Shown: positions 38,501 to 51,099, counted from the first letter of the stretch. The stretch: DNA of 64,000 nucleotides from Cinclus cinclus (GCF_963662255.1 NC_085049.1:26196142-26260141); one strand, 5' to 3'. Notes: a model not told the origin generated them from the sequence alone. A program made the numbers and translations.

Positions 38501-39023
38501 GGCACGTAGTTTTTTACAGCACATGAGCTGCAGACACCTCAAATATTAACACAAACAAACCCCTGGATAAATCCTTTTGCTAAAGCTTCTCCAAACAGTT
38601 CCATGCAGTTGCCCAAGGGAGAGAATGAGCCAAGATGCCCAGCTTGCTTTGGAGGCTGAAGAGCAGCAGCTGACGTTCAGCACCACACAGCAGCCTTCCC
38701 CTGCTCACCTGGAGGGCAGGGCGGTGCTGGTGGCCCTGTCCTGAGACCCTGGAGCAGGAGGCTGGCCTCCATTTGCCCTGTGCTTGGTTCTCTGCGTGGC
38801 CCTGGTGACAGACGGGGGTGATAAACCAGCTGCAGGTCACTCGTGTCCTCTGTCATTCCTCGTGGGGAGCACAGCCTTGCGCAAAGCAAGTGGTTGCACG
38901 ATGCTCAGCGGCAAATAAATCCTAAGAAATTCATCTACGAAGAATTTCTCCCTCTCCCTTCTTTGCAGAGTTACCGGGACCCTGTCCAACAAAATAACAA
39001 CATTTTTGAAAGCTGAGGCAGTA

Positions 39024-39041
39024 ATTTACAGTGGTGTAAAT
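39024..39041. repeat. Short palindrome of the TTTAC/GTAAA type
   Basis: The arms atttac and gtaaat are separated by agtggt, and tcag follows. The wording 'ggtgtaaatcag' resembles a family of old amniote interspersed repeats rich in 'gtgtaa...ttacac'. Related-looking segments occur at 47.2-47.4 kb and 63.8 kb. Family assignment is uncertain. Confidence 0.35.
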
Positions 39042-40113
39042 CAGAAATGCTGCCCCAAGCCCAGCGGGTTTGCCCCACATGATTCACACGCTTGTTTACA
39101 AACATGAAAACCACGGTCCCCGGCCAAAAGGTTTGCAGCTTGGGGAGGGAAAAGGCTGGGAGCAGGAGCACAGAGATCCATGGCTCTCTGGGACCATGCT
39201 GGAGGTCAGTAGCAGAGCTGGGTTTGTGCTCTGCTGTTAGCACACATGGAATTGTGCTGCCAGCTTCCAAATGACCGAAAGGACAGCTGATGGGACCAAG
39301 CTGTGACAGACTGCTCGGGGTCCGGATCCCAGCAGGGGCATTTGCCAAGTCTGAGACTTTGGTCCATGATGGGAAAATCATTACCCCTCTTTCCTCTCTC
39401 TCTCCAAGTGTTTTGAGGCTGGTTTTCCCAGAAGAGCTTTGTCTCCTGTGATGCTCAGAGCCACACAGGCCAATTACTCTGTATGTGGAAGGGAATAGTC
39501 ACCATGGAAATGAGTAGCTATCAGCTACAGAAGTGGATCTTCTAATCCCACAGGATGAACTTCAGGTTCAATCCCAGAGAAGGTGGTCCTCCCATCAGCA
39601 TCTGGTGACACTGCTGAGTGCCAGCATCTCCCAAAAACTGTGCTGCTGGGGAGGGCACAGCAAGGGCATTTTGGATGGAAGCTGTGGGATACCTTAGAGA
39701 AGAAGAGGAGGAAGAACAACATTTCTAATTTTCCCCCCCTTTTCTTGTACATTTTTTTCTTTTTTACTTGCCCTAGTTTGCTGCAATTATCACAGCACAC
39801 GTGGCCCACTAAATAAGGGAAAATCCCACCAATTTCAAGCAGAAATGCTGGAAGATTGGAGCATCCTGCTCCTTGCAGATGACACAACCACGCTCAGGCT
39901 TTCACTGGAACAGAAGGTGGGTTTGGGTGATGCCTGCAGAGGCAGGGGGTGACATTTGGAGGAGGGCTGGATTCCATATGCTGGGGTGTAAGTCTTGTGG
40001 TTGTGCTGCCACAGCTTGCCCAGAGGAGCCTGGGATGTGGGATGCACTGTACTGCTGCCAGAGCCAGTGTGCCCAGAAGCCACACATTCCCTCTTCTTGC
40101 ACAATGTCTTGGA

Positions 40114-40134
40114 GGGGGGGGGGGGGGGGGGGGG
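40114..40134 (+). repeat. G21 homopolymer
   Basis: An uninterrupted run of 21 G (C21 on the other strand) in intergenic sequence. It can form G-quadruplexes. Runs of this length are often mis-sized in sequencing, so the exact length is uncertain. Confidence 0.9.
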
Positions 40135-43100
40135 TGTTGCTTGAACTCCTTGGCCCTTAGGGTGCTGCTCTGCACAAGCACTCGTTCCCTTGTGCTTGAG
40201 GGAGGTGCCCCCAGCATCGTGGCACCCCAGAGATGAGGAATGGCTACTCCCAAGTACCAAACACACAGAAGTTCACTCCAGTCACCCAGAGGGTGATCCC
40301 ATGATTAAAGACAGGAGGGGCTGATTCACTGCTCTCAGCACCCAGCACAGTGTGGGTGGTTTGGTTTGTTTCTTAACTCCCTTTTGGGACACTGCCAGTG
40401 AGGACATCCCCAGATGATCAAGGTGCAGCTGACGGTGACAGGGCTTGCAGGAGGATGATAGCTCATGAGAAGGTGAGCAGAGGCTCTCCAGCCAGCCAGG
40501 AAGCCCAGGTGCACGGGGAACTGCTGGGATGCAGCCCTGGCATAGTGCATAGGGAAAACCTCTGCCAGCTGTCCCCATCACCTTCCATGGCCTTTAGCTG
40601 TCCCTGATCAAAATAGCCACTCACCCCTGTGCTGTGCCTGCAGCAGGCAGCTGGGCACTGGCACTTTCTTTTTCAGCTGATTGCGTGGCATCTATTTTAG
40701 CAAGTAGCTGCTCTCTAGAGGTTTTGCTGATGGAAACACCTGCCCACTGCTGTGCTTGCCCCAGCCAGCCCCCAGGCTCTGCAGGCAGCTGGTGCTCCCA
40801 GTGTGTTCCTGTCCTGCATGTCTTCTGCCTCCTCACAAAGCCTATGGCACTCAGTTGGTCACTGAATTTGTCATGCCTCAAAACTGGGTCTCCTAACATC
40901 ACTGCAGGGGATCAGCTGGGCCCTCTGCCTTCTTGGTGAGCATTTCAACCAAAGATTGCAAAAGTAGGTTTGGGAAAAGGGACCCATGTTCTCTCACTGT
41001 CCCAGGAAATGAACAGGTTCAAACTAAAGTCCCAGGGCAGGCTTTGTCCCACTTCAGCATTTAAATGTAGGTCCAGGGACCCATCACAAAGGGGTCTTCA
41101 AGAAGGAGGTGTGTTGTGAGGAGACATAACAACACATCCTCTCAGACCACGTCTTGTCTCTGGAAGCAGCAAAGGTGCTGGGGGCAAAGTAGTTCTGGTT
41201 TGGGTATGGTTCATGTCCAGCCTCCTTTCTCCACTGTGCCTTTGAGCTCCAGCCTGTGGCTCCACACAGCACTGCTTTTTCCAGGAACAAGTGCTGATCT
41301 TGGGAATGATGGGGCAGACACTTCAGTAGGGCTTCTGTGCTGCACCACACAAGGCAAACCCCTGACAAGCCCTCAGCACAGGTAGGGAAGGAGATATGGG
41401 AGTTAAAGGTCTCTGATGCTTTTATTTTCAGAGGCAATCAGCAATTCTGGCTGTCTTCATTGTGAGTTCATCTCAGGGCAGCTTCAGCTGAGCTGGCTTG
41501 CAGGGGCTGTAGCTACCTCCTGTTCTGGAAGTCAAGGCCTATGGAGGTCTTTCAGGTGGGAAAAAAGAGAGTGGGTTGCTCTGCCATTGCTGAAAACTAC
41601 ATCCCAGGAATGCAGCCGTGCATGGTCCCCAGAGGCTCCCCAGGCTGCAGACAGCCTCATCCTGCCACTGCTGGCTCAGCAGCATCCCCCTGAAAGCAAG
41701 GGCTGCCAAGCTCCACAAGCAGTGATGGGACACAGCTCTTGCATTGCAGCTCTCCCTGTGTCCCCTGTGGGAGGCACTCAGGTTTGGGATGGGCTGGAAT
41801 GGATGGCTGCAGGATGGAACCTTAGGGAAGGAGCTGAACAGCTGCTGTCTCCTTTTCCTCCCACTGTGTGCTGCAGGAAGCACCCTGAGGAGTCAAGTTC
41901 CTCCCGCTCCCACTCTCTTCAGCCCTGGAGTCTGGTGGACAGGGTAACAGGGGAGAGCAGATGAGTGCCTGTGGTACTTCCCATGGTCAGAAATTTTCTC
42001 ACCTTTCACGAGTTCTCCCAAGCCCTCTCTCACAGGATCTCCAGGTGGAGGCTGGAGGACATCAGGCATCCCTTTCATGGAGCTAGCAGCCTCCCTGTGG
42101 ACGCAGGTCCTGCCTCTCACTTAGCTACATGAGCACTGCTCTCTCTCTGGCAGCCTGCCCAGGCACTGCCACAGCTCAGGGGTGGCCCTGAGTCCCGAGA
42201 GCCTCAGCAGCAGACACCCACTGCACCCTCAGGTTTTTGGCATCCACCATCCCCTGCAACCCTGTGCCACGCACCCACGGCCAGGCCAACATGCCACTTC
42301 CCAAGACATGCCTGCCATAGCTGGTCTGCTCCCTTTTGCCTCTGAAAACAGAGCCGTGGGTGATGCTGGGAAGCAGTGAGGCGGAGGGAAGGGGTGCAGG
42401 ACTCCAGCTTGCCTCCCACCATGTGTCCCCTGGCCAGGCGAGCTGTTTGCTTGTGCTGCTGCAGCCAGCCCTGGGATGGTGCAGAGCAGCCAATTGACGT
42501 CAGAGGAGGGCCCGTGGTTTGTGTGAGCTGAGGAACTGCTTCTACTCAAGGTGGGTTTCCAACACCACACAGAAATGCTTAAATCCCCCCCCTTCCCCTC
42601 CCTCTGCTCCAGGAAACAAGTGCCTTATTTCATTCATTGGCTGGTTTGGTTATGGCGTGAATCCTGCCCATATTTTGGCTACTCGGTTGTTTGCTGAGGA
42701 CCAAGCAGCCCAGATAATGCTAGCAAAGAGCAGGGGAGTGAAAAAAAAAAACGAGGGGGAAATAGGGCAAAGCCAAGTTTAATGTCCTCTGCCTCAGTTT
42801 GTGCCACATGTTTCCAGACAGGACTAAAGCCATGTATTTTTTCTTCTCAAATCGCCTGCTATGTTTTTGATGCTTGTGAAAAAGTGGGATGCTGAGTTCC
42901 TGCCGTCCTTCTTCTCTTCCCCTTCAAATCACTACATGTTCTGTGCAGTGTGTCTGGGCCAAGGCAGTTTGTTTGACCTTGCTGCATTTCCCCTTGACTG
43001 GTCAAGTTTTCCTTCAGACACTTTATTTTTATTTTGTGTCGCACTTTTTAGCTACAGCCCCTCTGTTTTTCACTTGTCTCTGTCTGGATTTGGCAGTGAC

Positions 43101-43639
43101 AGTGTCAGTACATTTTCCCTAAGCCCAGTCAAATGTCTTTAACTGCAACATATCTTTCCAAACCTGGAGTGATTCCTACAGGAAGTGTTTGGAGGAGTCG
43201 CTGCCTTGACTCCCATGGATTTTGGGTCAGGCCTGTGCTCTCGGATCACTCCATTTGCATTGCTGCCAATCCATGGGGCCGGACCCTTTAAGATTGTCCA
43301 AAACAAACACTCAGTGGGTGAGATCAGTGCACAGACCATCACGTGAAAAGCTCTGTGATAACAACTGACTGCGTGTTTGCTTTCATATGGCATTGATTCT
43401 TATTTCCCTGACTATTTTTAGTCTTCAAGGTTGTTCCTTAATCAACTCGCTTTCTTTAATAGCTGGTGTTGCCCCTAGTGTGCTGCAGCAGGGCTAATGA
43501 TGCTTTTATTGGGAGTGGGAAATATGAATTAGTTCCTCGTCCATTTCAGTAGGAAATGTGAGTTAGTTTTTTTCAGTGCCTTGAATCAGGTCTTCACAGA
43601 GCCACTGAAAGAAAAACCCTATCAAACTCTGAACTCCCC

Positions 43640-43659
43640 GATCAACCTGTTGGTTGATC
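43640..43659. other. Perfect 8-bp hairpin
   Basis: The arms gatcaacc and ggttgatc flank a TGTT loop. No gene is next to it; it may be chance or a small regulatory palindrome. Confidence 0.4.
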
Positions 43660-46259
43660 AAATTTCCTGTTGGTGGGGAAAGCCTTACAGTAAGATGTAC
43701 CATGCTCACACAAAAACAAATCAAACAAATCTTTATTCCTCTTCTACTCTACCTGCTTTTTCCCTCCAGGGGTGAGGATTTGTGGCTCCAAAGCTGTCTG
43801 GGGATGAGAAGTAGAGCAAGCCTGGCACTGAGCCCCAGCTGGAGTGAACCTTTCAAATGGGGTCAGCTTCCCCTAGGGATGAGTTCGAGCCTTCGTGTGA
43901 TCCTGCATGCCCTGCCAGCCTCTCTTGCTCAGTGCAACTCCTGAGCACAGAGGGTTCCCTGGTTGTTGTCTGTAGGTCCTGAATTTTCCCTTTCAGGTAT
44001 AATTTGGTGGCGTTAAGAGCAGGGCCTGCTGTTCCCACCAAGCAGTAGCCACACTTGCCACTTGGGCCATTGAAATGCCCTTGTTGTCTGTGAGCAGGCA
44101 ATTATCCTGTGGGATTTTCAAGCACTGAATCTCTGTCATTTTTTTTATTATTTGCCTTAAGCAACAGCATAATCAGTGGCTGGAGAACTCAGGAGAAGCC
44201 TCAGGAGCCAGTTTGGAAATCGTGCCTCCTGTGCATTGGCTAAGCAGGGGTGGCTCACATGGAGCCCACAGAACCTGTGACTTCTGTGGAGTCTAGGGAT
44301 GATGTGCCAGGAAAGTCCTGCCTCACTGGAAAAAGGCAAAGCAAGAGAAGCACTGAAACCTGGGTGGGGTGACTGAGAAAAATTCTATTAGAAAGAAAAT
44401 GGAGATGCAACTCCTGTTAATTCAGAAGCACAGCATTTTGCCAGCTGAGGTCCTACAATTTCCTTTTGTACACAAGAAAAAAGAAAGAAAAAAAAAAGCT
44501 GAATCTATGCAAAAAGCAGCCTAACCAGAATACATATATAGATATATGAGTACATCCCATAAACTGCCCTATCCCATCCCTCCCCTCTCCCAGGCAGGTT
44601 ACAAAATTGCCTTCCTTTGGTGACAGCAAAGAAGCCTGGCTACCTGTGTCTGCACCTGAGGCAGTCTGGAAGAATTGGACAAGCTATAAAAATACACTAA
44701 TTTTCACATTCCTAACCTAACAACACTTTGGATCCTGAAAACCCAGAGTTCCTGATTCCTGGGGGGTTTATTTTGTGCACATTTTTACTGTTTCTCAGGG
44801 GGTTGGCAGGTTTGGGCAGCAAAATGAGGTGTGAGGATTTTGTATTTCCTCTTGGGTCCCTTCATGTGCATGCTGCTCTCCTGCCTGCATTCACAAGGTG
44901 GAAGGGAAAGTGTAAACATCTATTTAATTCACCTTTCACTGTGATTGTTCCCTAAGTTATCCCACCAAATCCCAGTAGTATCAGTTTAAATGGGGATGGC
45001 TGCAGGGCTCGGTTGACTTGGGCACATTATGGACCTGGGACATCAGATTCCCCTGCCCTCCCTGTGTCAGCTGTGGCAGCTGTGAAACTGGAAGAAAATG
45101 TCACAAGAAATATATGAGGGTGGTTTCCACACACCTCTGCATGCATGTGCAGCTCTGGCTCCAGTAGTGATGCTCCCAGGCAGCTTCATGGAGGACAGAT
45201 CAGGAAAAGGATTCCTCACATCATACCTTCGGTGAAAGAGAAATCCTACACTGAAGTGAGGAGAAATCCCTCTTCAGTTATCTTTGGGCTAATTAAAAAT
45301 AGTTCTCCTTACACAGCTGTGAGAGTGAAACGGGGTTAAAACCCTGTCTCACTCAAATATCTCATTTTCAGGACACTCAGGGCTCATAAAACTGAGAGCT
45401 GCCTTAATCGGAGCCACTCTCTGTATCTCCTGTAACTTGAGGTCAGCCCAGCTCTCATCAGTCATAATCCCTCTGACTGAAGGAGAGGCAGGTACTCAAA
45501 TCACCTCTGCAGGTCATTCCCTCCTCTCAGACTGGGCTGCTGCTCACATTTGGTGGCTGACTCTCAGATGTCTGTGCTAGGCAGGGATACCTGGGTGCAC
45601 CTGGGTGAAGTGGGGGGTCACTGGTGACTTTGGGGGCCCCAGCTCCACACTCTCTCTCCAGCCAGTCACTTTAAGCCAGCCTTAGGGGCCACTGCATCTT
45701 TACTCCAATGTAAAGATGGCTTTGTGGAGTACTGAGTTAACAAATTAAAGAGGTACTGCCCATATCTTCTTAAAAAGGAAAGGAAAGGGAAAAGAAATTG
45801 TCAGCTCCCCCACAACAGGTTTGAAGTTTAGAAGAGGCTTTCAACCATTTGCTTGGACAAAGGCATGGAGACCAGGTACCAGAACCAAAAGAAAAATGTA
45901 CCCCAGTCTTTGTAGATGCAATCGCTGTTCATGATATTTGGCTACAGAGGCAACTTAGCAGAGGATAAATGCTACTGGGTAGCGGTTACTAGAGGCAGCC
46001 TTTTAGCAGAAAGCAAAAATCCCTGGGGAGGAGGAACTGCAGATGAGCTACCCCCAAAATTCACCTTCTTGGAGCCCTTGCTGCAGGTGTTGATGTCTGT
46101 GCATGGCCACTCAGAAATGAACAGGCAAAAATGTTCCTGGCTGAGGGTCCAGCACTGCCTGATGTGACAGAGGACAGGGCTTCCCTATGCCTCAGAGCAG
46201 CTTGTCCCTGCCTTAGGATTTATGTTACAGGCCAAGGAGGAGCAGAGATCCTGCACTGC

Positions 46260-46760
46260 AGCCACGGGAGCAGAGGGTTCCCGGCGCCTGCCGTGCCCGC
46301 TGCCTTAAGGAGGCCTCGAGCTTCGCGCCCGGGACTGAGCTGCTGTTGTTCCTCTGCACCTCCCTCGGATCCCCCTAGGCCAACACCCTTCGCTAAGACC
46401 GAAAAACATTTTCCAGACGCAAGCATGTGTACGTGTGTGGGTGGGTGGGGTGCAGGGGACTATGAAAATTTCAAGGCGAGGTATGACATCCTGGCTTTCT
46501 AAATATAGAGGACCTGAGCCACGGCTTCTCTCACACGCTAGCAGCGTGCTTTCTCTTTCGAAAGGCCCCCAAAGCAAACATTGCACTGGCTGGGAGCGTG
46601 AAAAAAGGGAGAAAAAAAAAATAGAAAAAGAATTAGTCCTGCGAGTTGATTGCAGCTCTGGGCGCTCTTGCGCCGAGTTGTTTTTTAGGCAGAGCTCCAA
46701 GCGGTGCCCACGCAGAGCCGGCCGGGCCAGCGAGGCGCAGATGGCCGTCACATGGAGGCT
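46260..46760. promoter_or_regulatory. CpG-enriched intergenic patch with MEF2-type site
   Basis: I counted roughly 30 CpG dinucleotides in about 480 bases, against only a few per 500 bases in most of the neighbouring sequence. They are densest at 46261-46420 and 46621-46740. A MEF2 consensus match (ctaaatatag, pattern YTAWWWWTAR) sits at 46499-46508 between the two dense parts. The patch lies about 4 kb beyond the SSPN stop codon and 26 kb from ITPR2. It could be an orphan promoter (for example of a long non-coding RNA), an enhancer or simply GC-rich DNA. Long open frames cross it on both strands (46305-46958 minus, 46435-46884 plus), but neither resembles a known protein. Confidence 0.4.
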
Positions 46761-49700
46761 GGTGGCAGCCCCAGCATGGGGCCAGGCCCTGGTGGGGCTT
46801 CCCCTTCGCCCACCAGCCCCTGGCCTTCCAGGGCAGCACAGGGGAGAGAGAGGGGCACAAAGCCTGGCGGGGCTGAGGATGTGACATTTTGGCTCCCTGC
46901 CTCTCAGTTCCCTTTTCGCTGCCGTTGTCACTTCACTGTTTGCATAGCCCGACATCAAAATGCCTCAGAGCCAGAGGAAAGTGGTGGCTGCTGCTTCTCC
47001 TTTTAGAAGCCCGAGCAGTTATCCATGTAACACCATCACTCTGTGTGTGCTCAGGGTGGAGGAGCAGGCATGACACCAGAGGGTTATGGCCTTTGGAAAA
47101 GTTCTGCAGAACTGAATTTAATTGAGACTGATGATCTCTAAGCCAAGCCATAAAATCCAGCGGAGAGTTATAGACCAGTAATAGACCCTATTAGAGGGTC
47201 TAGCACAGTCTATAGAAAGGATCTCCTCTCTATTAAATTCTCTAGGGCTTGAGTTCTCATTTACACAAAGGGCCCTTTTAGCAGTGTAAAATGGCAATAA
47301 AGTAGGTGTAAAGATGATTGATGCCATCTTTACAACCCCTTTACACTGGGAAAACAGTGTAAAGTGGCCAGAGTGCAAATGAAAATCACACCTGGGTTTG
47401 TGAGAGTAAATTACATTGAACTCTTCGCAAATTCTGTGTGTCCATAGAGGTTTAATCCTACCCCTTTCTTTGGAATTCACCTAGAAGATAAATTTCCTGG
47501 GCTTGTAAAAATTGTTTTCTTCTTCAATACTTCTGTCTTTTCCAAGTCTTTTAGTCCCATTTTTTTTTCCTGGTGCAGTCCACATGGACACTGACACTGG
47601 GAAAAGGCTGGAGGTGTCTGGATATGTTGTGGTAGGTGAAAATCCTTTAATTAGTACCTCCCCAAATTCTTAATCCAAGCAAAATACACATTGTAAAACC
47701 ACACCCGGAGGGAAACCAGTCCCTAAACCTTCTGTGTCTGTTTCCCCATCTCTCCTGTCCTGGTTTTATGCTCTTGAGATACACAAAAAGGAAATAAAGA
47801 AGTTTATCTTTGCTAGATCAAAATGCCCCATATTTATTCATTAAGCATATAAACCATCAACAGAATACATGATGAATATTACTTTCTTCCAGAGCAAAGG
47901 GTTAAGCTGCATGGTGCTGATTAGCAAACGGGATTCGTGGCTGGAAGTGGAGGGTGAGCTGATATGGAGGTGCACAGCTTGTTAAGAGGAGCAGGCTCTG
48001 TTATCCAGACCTCCCTTCTCCTGCCTGCCAAAGGCATTTACAGCAGCTTTGTGATCATCCCCGCTGCATCTGCCGTGCTCCAGAGCAGCCCCAGCAAATC
48101 TCAGCCCAGGGGTGAGCAGGCAGAGGCCAGGCATGGCCAGCCCAGCCCCATCCCACAGCCTCTGGAAGCCCAGCACCTGGCAGGTGATGGGAGACAGAGA
48201 GTGTGCGTGAGGCAGAGGTCAGAGGATTAAGGAGGCAAAGGGCAGCTCTGGTGGGAATGCTGCTGGGCCAGGGCTGGAGTGCTGCACACCAAGACATGCC
48301 CTGAACAACAGGGACATTTGAGATGGGATGGGAGGAGAGCGAAGGATGCCCTGCTCTGCCAGCAGAGCCTTCCTCTCGCTGTGCAATGGTGAGGGTGGGA
48401 GGAGGCCCCAAAGCTTAGCTGTCATTCAGACTCCCTTTGATCCCTTTCCTGCTTCTTGTTATCTTCTGTGTGGAGAGAGGAACCCACATTTTTGGCTGGA
48501 GAGAGGGGCAGGTGCACGGAGGGCTGTGCAGGTAAGGATCCTCTGCCCTGAGGTTTCACAGAGAGCACAGTTGGGGGCTTGTGTGGGATGGGGGACAAAC
48601 CTGAGCACACCACAAGGTGAGAGGCACCCCTGTGTACCCATCTCCAGGCAGGATGGCTCTGGCACAGGTCTGTGAGCACTGCCGGCAGCACATTCCACCA
48701 GAGCCATGAGAGATAGCCTGGTTCCTGCCAGTCCACAGGGACAGTCCCAAGGATGAGTCTGACATCACCAGCCCGCCATCCTGCTCCTCTGCTGTCTCAT
48801 CTTGCCCCAGCAGTTCCTGGGAGGCAGACTGAGGTCTTTGGATGGGTGGTGACACAAGCACCCTTGCAAATGTGCTCTGCAGCCAGGCTTACTAGTGGTT
48901 GTTACTTTAAGGCGCAATAAAAAAGATCATTTGGAAACAGATCTCAAAACCCCTCATGTTCTGCAGCTCCTCACTTTGTGGCTTGGCAAAGAGCACCTTG
49001 GTGATGCTATGTCTCCTCCAGAAGCACTTTCCATGACTAAAACTACAGCCCCTGCACCCAGCTCTGTTCTAGGTGGGCCACAGGAGATTTCACTACACTG
49101 TGATCTTCTGACCCTGGAGGCCTGATGGTCTAGCCCCTGGATGATGTGTGATCACCATATGGAAGACAGGGTTTTTTTCTAGGATTAAAGGTCCTCTGAC
49201 AAGTTTTTTCCAGTCTGGGTTTTTGACTTTTTGATGATTATTTTTGTTGCAGAAAGTTGACTTTTTTTTTTCTTTGAAGCCTTATATAAATTTCATTTGC
49301 TTCCTCCTAGCTAATGATTATGGCACAATTTTTCTAGCATGTGATTGCTCCACCCCACCTCAGAAACATCCTTTTTCTGACTGGGATCGGGAAATCCCTC
49401 GTCATGGCAGGGTGTGAGCACCAGCTGTCTTGCTCCTGCACAGATATGGATCAAGAGGCAGTGCCAAATGCTGCCAATTAGGAATTGCTCCTAAATTTAG
49501 ATGTCCATGCTGTGCAAGTGAAAATGGCAGTTCAAGGGGCAAACCAACATAGTTGTCTTGTTATAAGGTTAATAAGATGTAAAGCACTTCTAAAGCTGCA
49601 CTTTCAGGGTGAAAAAAGCACTGCTTGAATATGCTTTGTTTTTCCATCCTCATTAAGAAATCATTATTATGTTGCCCTCATCATTATCAAAGATGTCTTT

Positions 49701-50091
49701 AGGAGACTGGCAGTCTCTTCTTGCTTCCCTCCCTCCACCCCATTTTAAAAACATTCATTGTTGCAGGGATATATCTTTCAGGGCTGCTGGCCCAACTCCA
49801 CTGCTGGTGTGCAAGGCTGATTGTCTTCAGAGGAGTTATAGCAAAAATGCATTTGGCCTTTTGTACTTGGAGTATAATTGGTGGAACTGGCTAAAATCCG
49901 GGTCTGTCAGCCTGCAATTAGAGCAATATGGACATAGTTTTCAACATGACTAGTGATTTAGGGCTCCTCAACTTCAGGAGTACAACTCAAGGTTCCTTAT
50001 ATTGATCTTTTCTCCCAAACATCAGAAATCTGCCTTGGGTCTCAAGTAGTGCCCACCAAAGACCCTTCAGTGAACTCACTCATATTTGTTA
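46761..50091. other. Intergenic region next to the SSPN 3' end
   Basis: No gene recognised. It contains the repeat-like block at 47.2-47.4 kb. If SSPN uses polyadenylation signals beyond 50092, part of this interval would be its extended 3' UTR. Confidence 0.55.
47230..47410. repeat. Probable ancient interspersed repeat with palindromic TTTACACT motif
   Basis: The segment is rich in 'gtgtaaa' and 'ttacac' words: gcagtgtaaaatggc near 47281, aggtgtaaagatg near 47305, and an exact inverted repeat tttacact (47340-47347) / agtgtaaa (47356-47363) with an 8-base loop. The wording resembles old amniote repeats that I cannot name with certainty. The limits are approximate. Confidence 0.4.
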
Positions 50092-50097
50092 TTTATT
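50092..50097 (-). terminator. SSPN: Candidate SSPN polyadenylation signal
   Basis: TTTATT on the + strand reads AATAAA on the minus strand. It lies about 640 bases after the SSPN stop codon and is the first canonical hexamer I noticed downstream. Use of this site is inferred. Confidence 0.35.
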
Positions 50098-50733
50098 AGT
50101 AATTGGGTTAGGTAGCATATATCATTAATCACTCTGAAAAGTTGTATGTATATTTATATGTCAGTCATCAATATATTCACTTGGGTGTTGGTCTCAACCT
50201 GCATGGGAAGAGGTTCTGACCTCCCTCATTACTTTCCTGAATGTTAAATTCCCATCAGGTTAGTGTAGATTACACCCAGAGCACCAAGACATGATATATA
50301 ACTGAAGCATGTTCCCACAGATATAATTAAGCAGTTTGGATCAGATCCTTATCCAGCAGAAATGGGCATAGCTTTTCTGAAGGCAAGAGGGAAATGGTCC
50401 CTGTTTTGTAATGGCTGTAGCCCTGCAGATGAGTTCCCAAAGATTTTATCTATGGCTATTAAAGATGCTCTTCGGGGAGCATTTGTACAGCTGCATCTTT
50501 AGGGGTCTGTGACCTCTAGCTAATCTCACAAGAGGCTTTTTCTCAAGAGCAGCCATACGAAATGCTCCTGAAATGATTGAAAAATGCACTCGTTAAAGCC
50601 GTGTGAGCGTTTTTCCTCGTCCAACACCTTCCAAGCACACAACCCTCCATGGTGTCTGCGGTGGCAGTCCCCATCCCTGGCCACAGCCCCCTTCCAGCCC
50701 ATCCCTGGCCACAACCCCCAGGCAGCCCAGACC
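50098..50733 (-). other. SSPN: SSPN 3' UTR (inferred extent)
   Basis: This non-coding sequence follows the SSPN stop on the minus strand, up to the first AATAAA. Near the stop it holds a 21-base imperfect direct repeat, cccatccctggccacagcccc at 50670-50690 and its copy at 50698-50718, with one difference. Its true extent needs transcript data. Confidence 0.45.
50670..50718. repeat. 21-bp direct repeat in the SSPN 3' UTR
   Basis: Two copies, 28 bases apart start to start, differ by a single base. The repeat begins just downstream of the SSPN stop codon on the minus strand. Confidence 0.75.
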
Positions 50734-51099
50734 CTACACTTGCTGCCCAGTGCCTTGGGCGGCTGTGAGAGGCTGGAAGCGAACGCCCACGTAGAAGACC
50801 TGGTATCGGTGCTTCCACACCACAAAGCACATCAGGAGGCACACCAGGGCTGCCACCAGGTTCAGAGCCATCTGCAGAAGGAGGTACAGGCTGAGCATGC
50901 TGGTCAGGCTGCCACAGTCAGCTGCGTCCTGGTACACAAAGGTGCGGCCGAGGGGGTCTGCAGGGTCCAGTTTGCACTGGCAGGACTCCCGGACAGTGTC
51001 GCAAGTGAACTTGGTCAGCTGCAAGTAGTGGTGTGCAGCAAAAGCCACTGCCAAAACACAGGCAACCAGGGCCAGGGCACTCAGGAGAAAATACAGCAG
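50734..51099 (-). CDS. SSPN: SSPN (sarcospan) terminal coding exon
   Basis: This exon encodes 121 residues plus TAG, the C-terminal half of sarcospan. Sarcospan is a four-pass membrane protein of the dystrophin-glycoprotein complex that associates with the sarcoglycans at the muscle sarcolemma. Exon residues 1-24 form membrane segment 3 (LLYFLLSAL..., ending AVAFAAHHY). Residues 25-68 form the large extracellular loop, with Cys33, Cys40, Cys42 and Cys62 (FTCDT, SCQCKL, RTFVYQDAADC). Residues 69-95 form membrane segment 4. The rest is the cytosolic tail WKHRYQVFYVGVR, which I recognise as nearly invariant in sarcospan. The acceptor is a long pyrimidine tract ending ctttcag. The frame is intact and phase 0, matching the exon at 55958. 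A + strand open frame over the same bases (50584-51129) is its shadow. Confidence 0.96.
   Translation of the reverse strand: MLYFLLSALALVACVLAVAFAAHHYLQLTKFTCDTVRESCQCKLDPADPLGRTFVYQDAADCGSLTSMLSLYLLLQMALNLVAALVCLLMCFVVWKHRYQVFYVGVRFQPLTAAQGTGQQV

Larger units (their letters stand above)
35501..46259. other. Intergenic region, middle part
   Basis: No gene recognised. Many long open frames occur in the GC-rich stretches at 36-38 and 39-42.5 kb, on both strands, with no recognisable protein family, splice structure or codon pattern. Included features are a 21-base G run, a small hairpin at 43.6 kb and a palindromic repeat fragment at 39.0 kb. Confidence 0.6.

Noticed and set aside
41416..41964. 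182-codon open frame on the plus strand
   Set aside because: Same reasons: composition-driven, overlapped by an open frame on the other strand and unrecognisable.
46305..46958. 217-codon open frame on the minus strand (and a 149-codon frame on the plus strand over it)
   Set aside because: Both frames are open because the stretch is GC-rich. The peptides are rich in Arg, Ala, Pro and Gly and contain low-complexity runs. They match no family I know and have no splice or initiation context.
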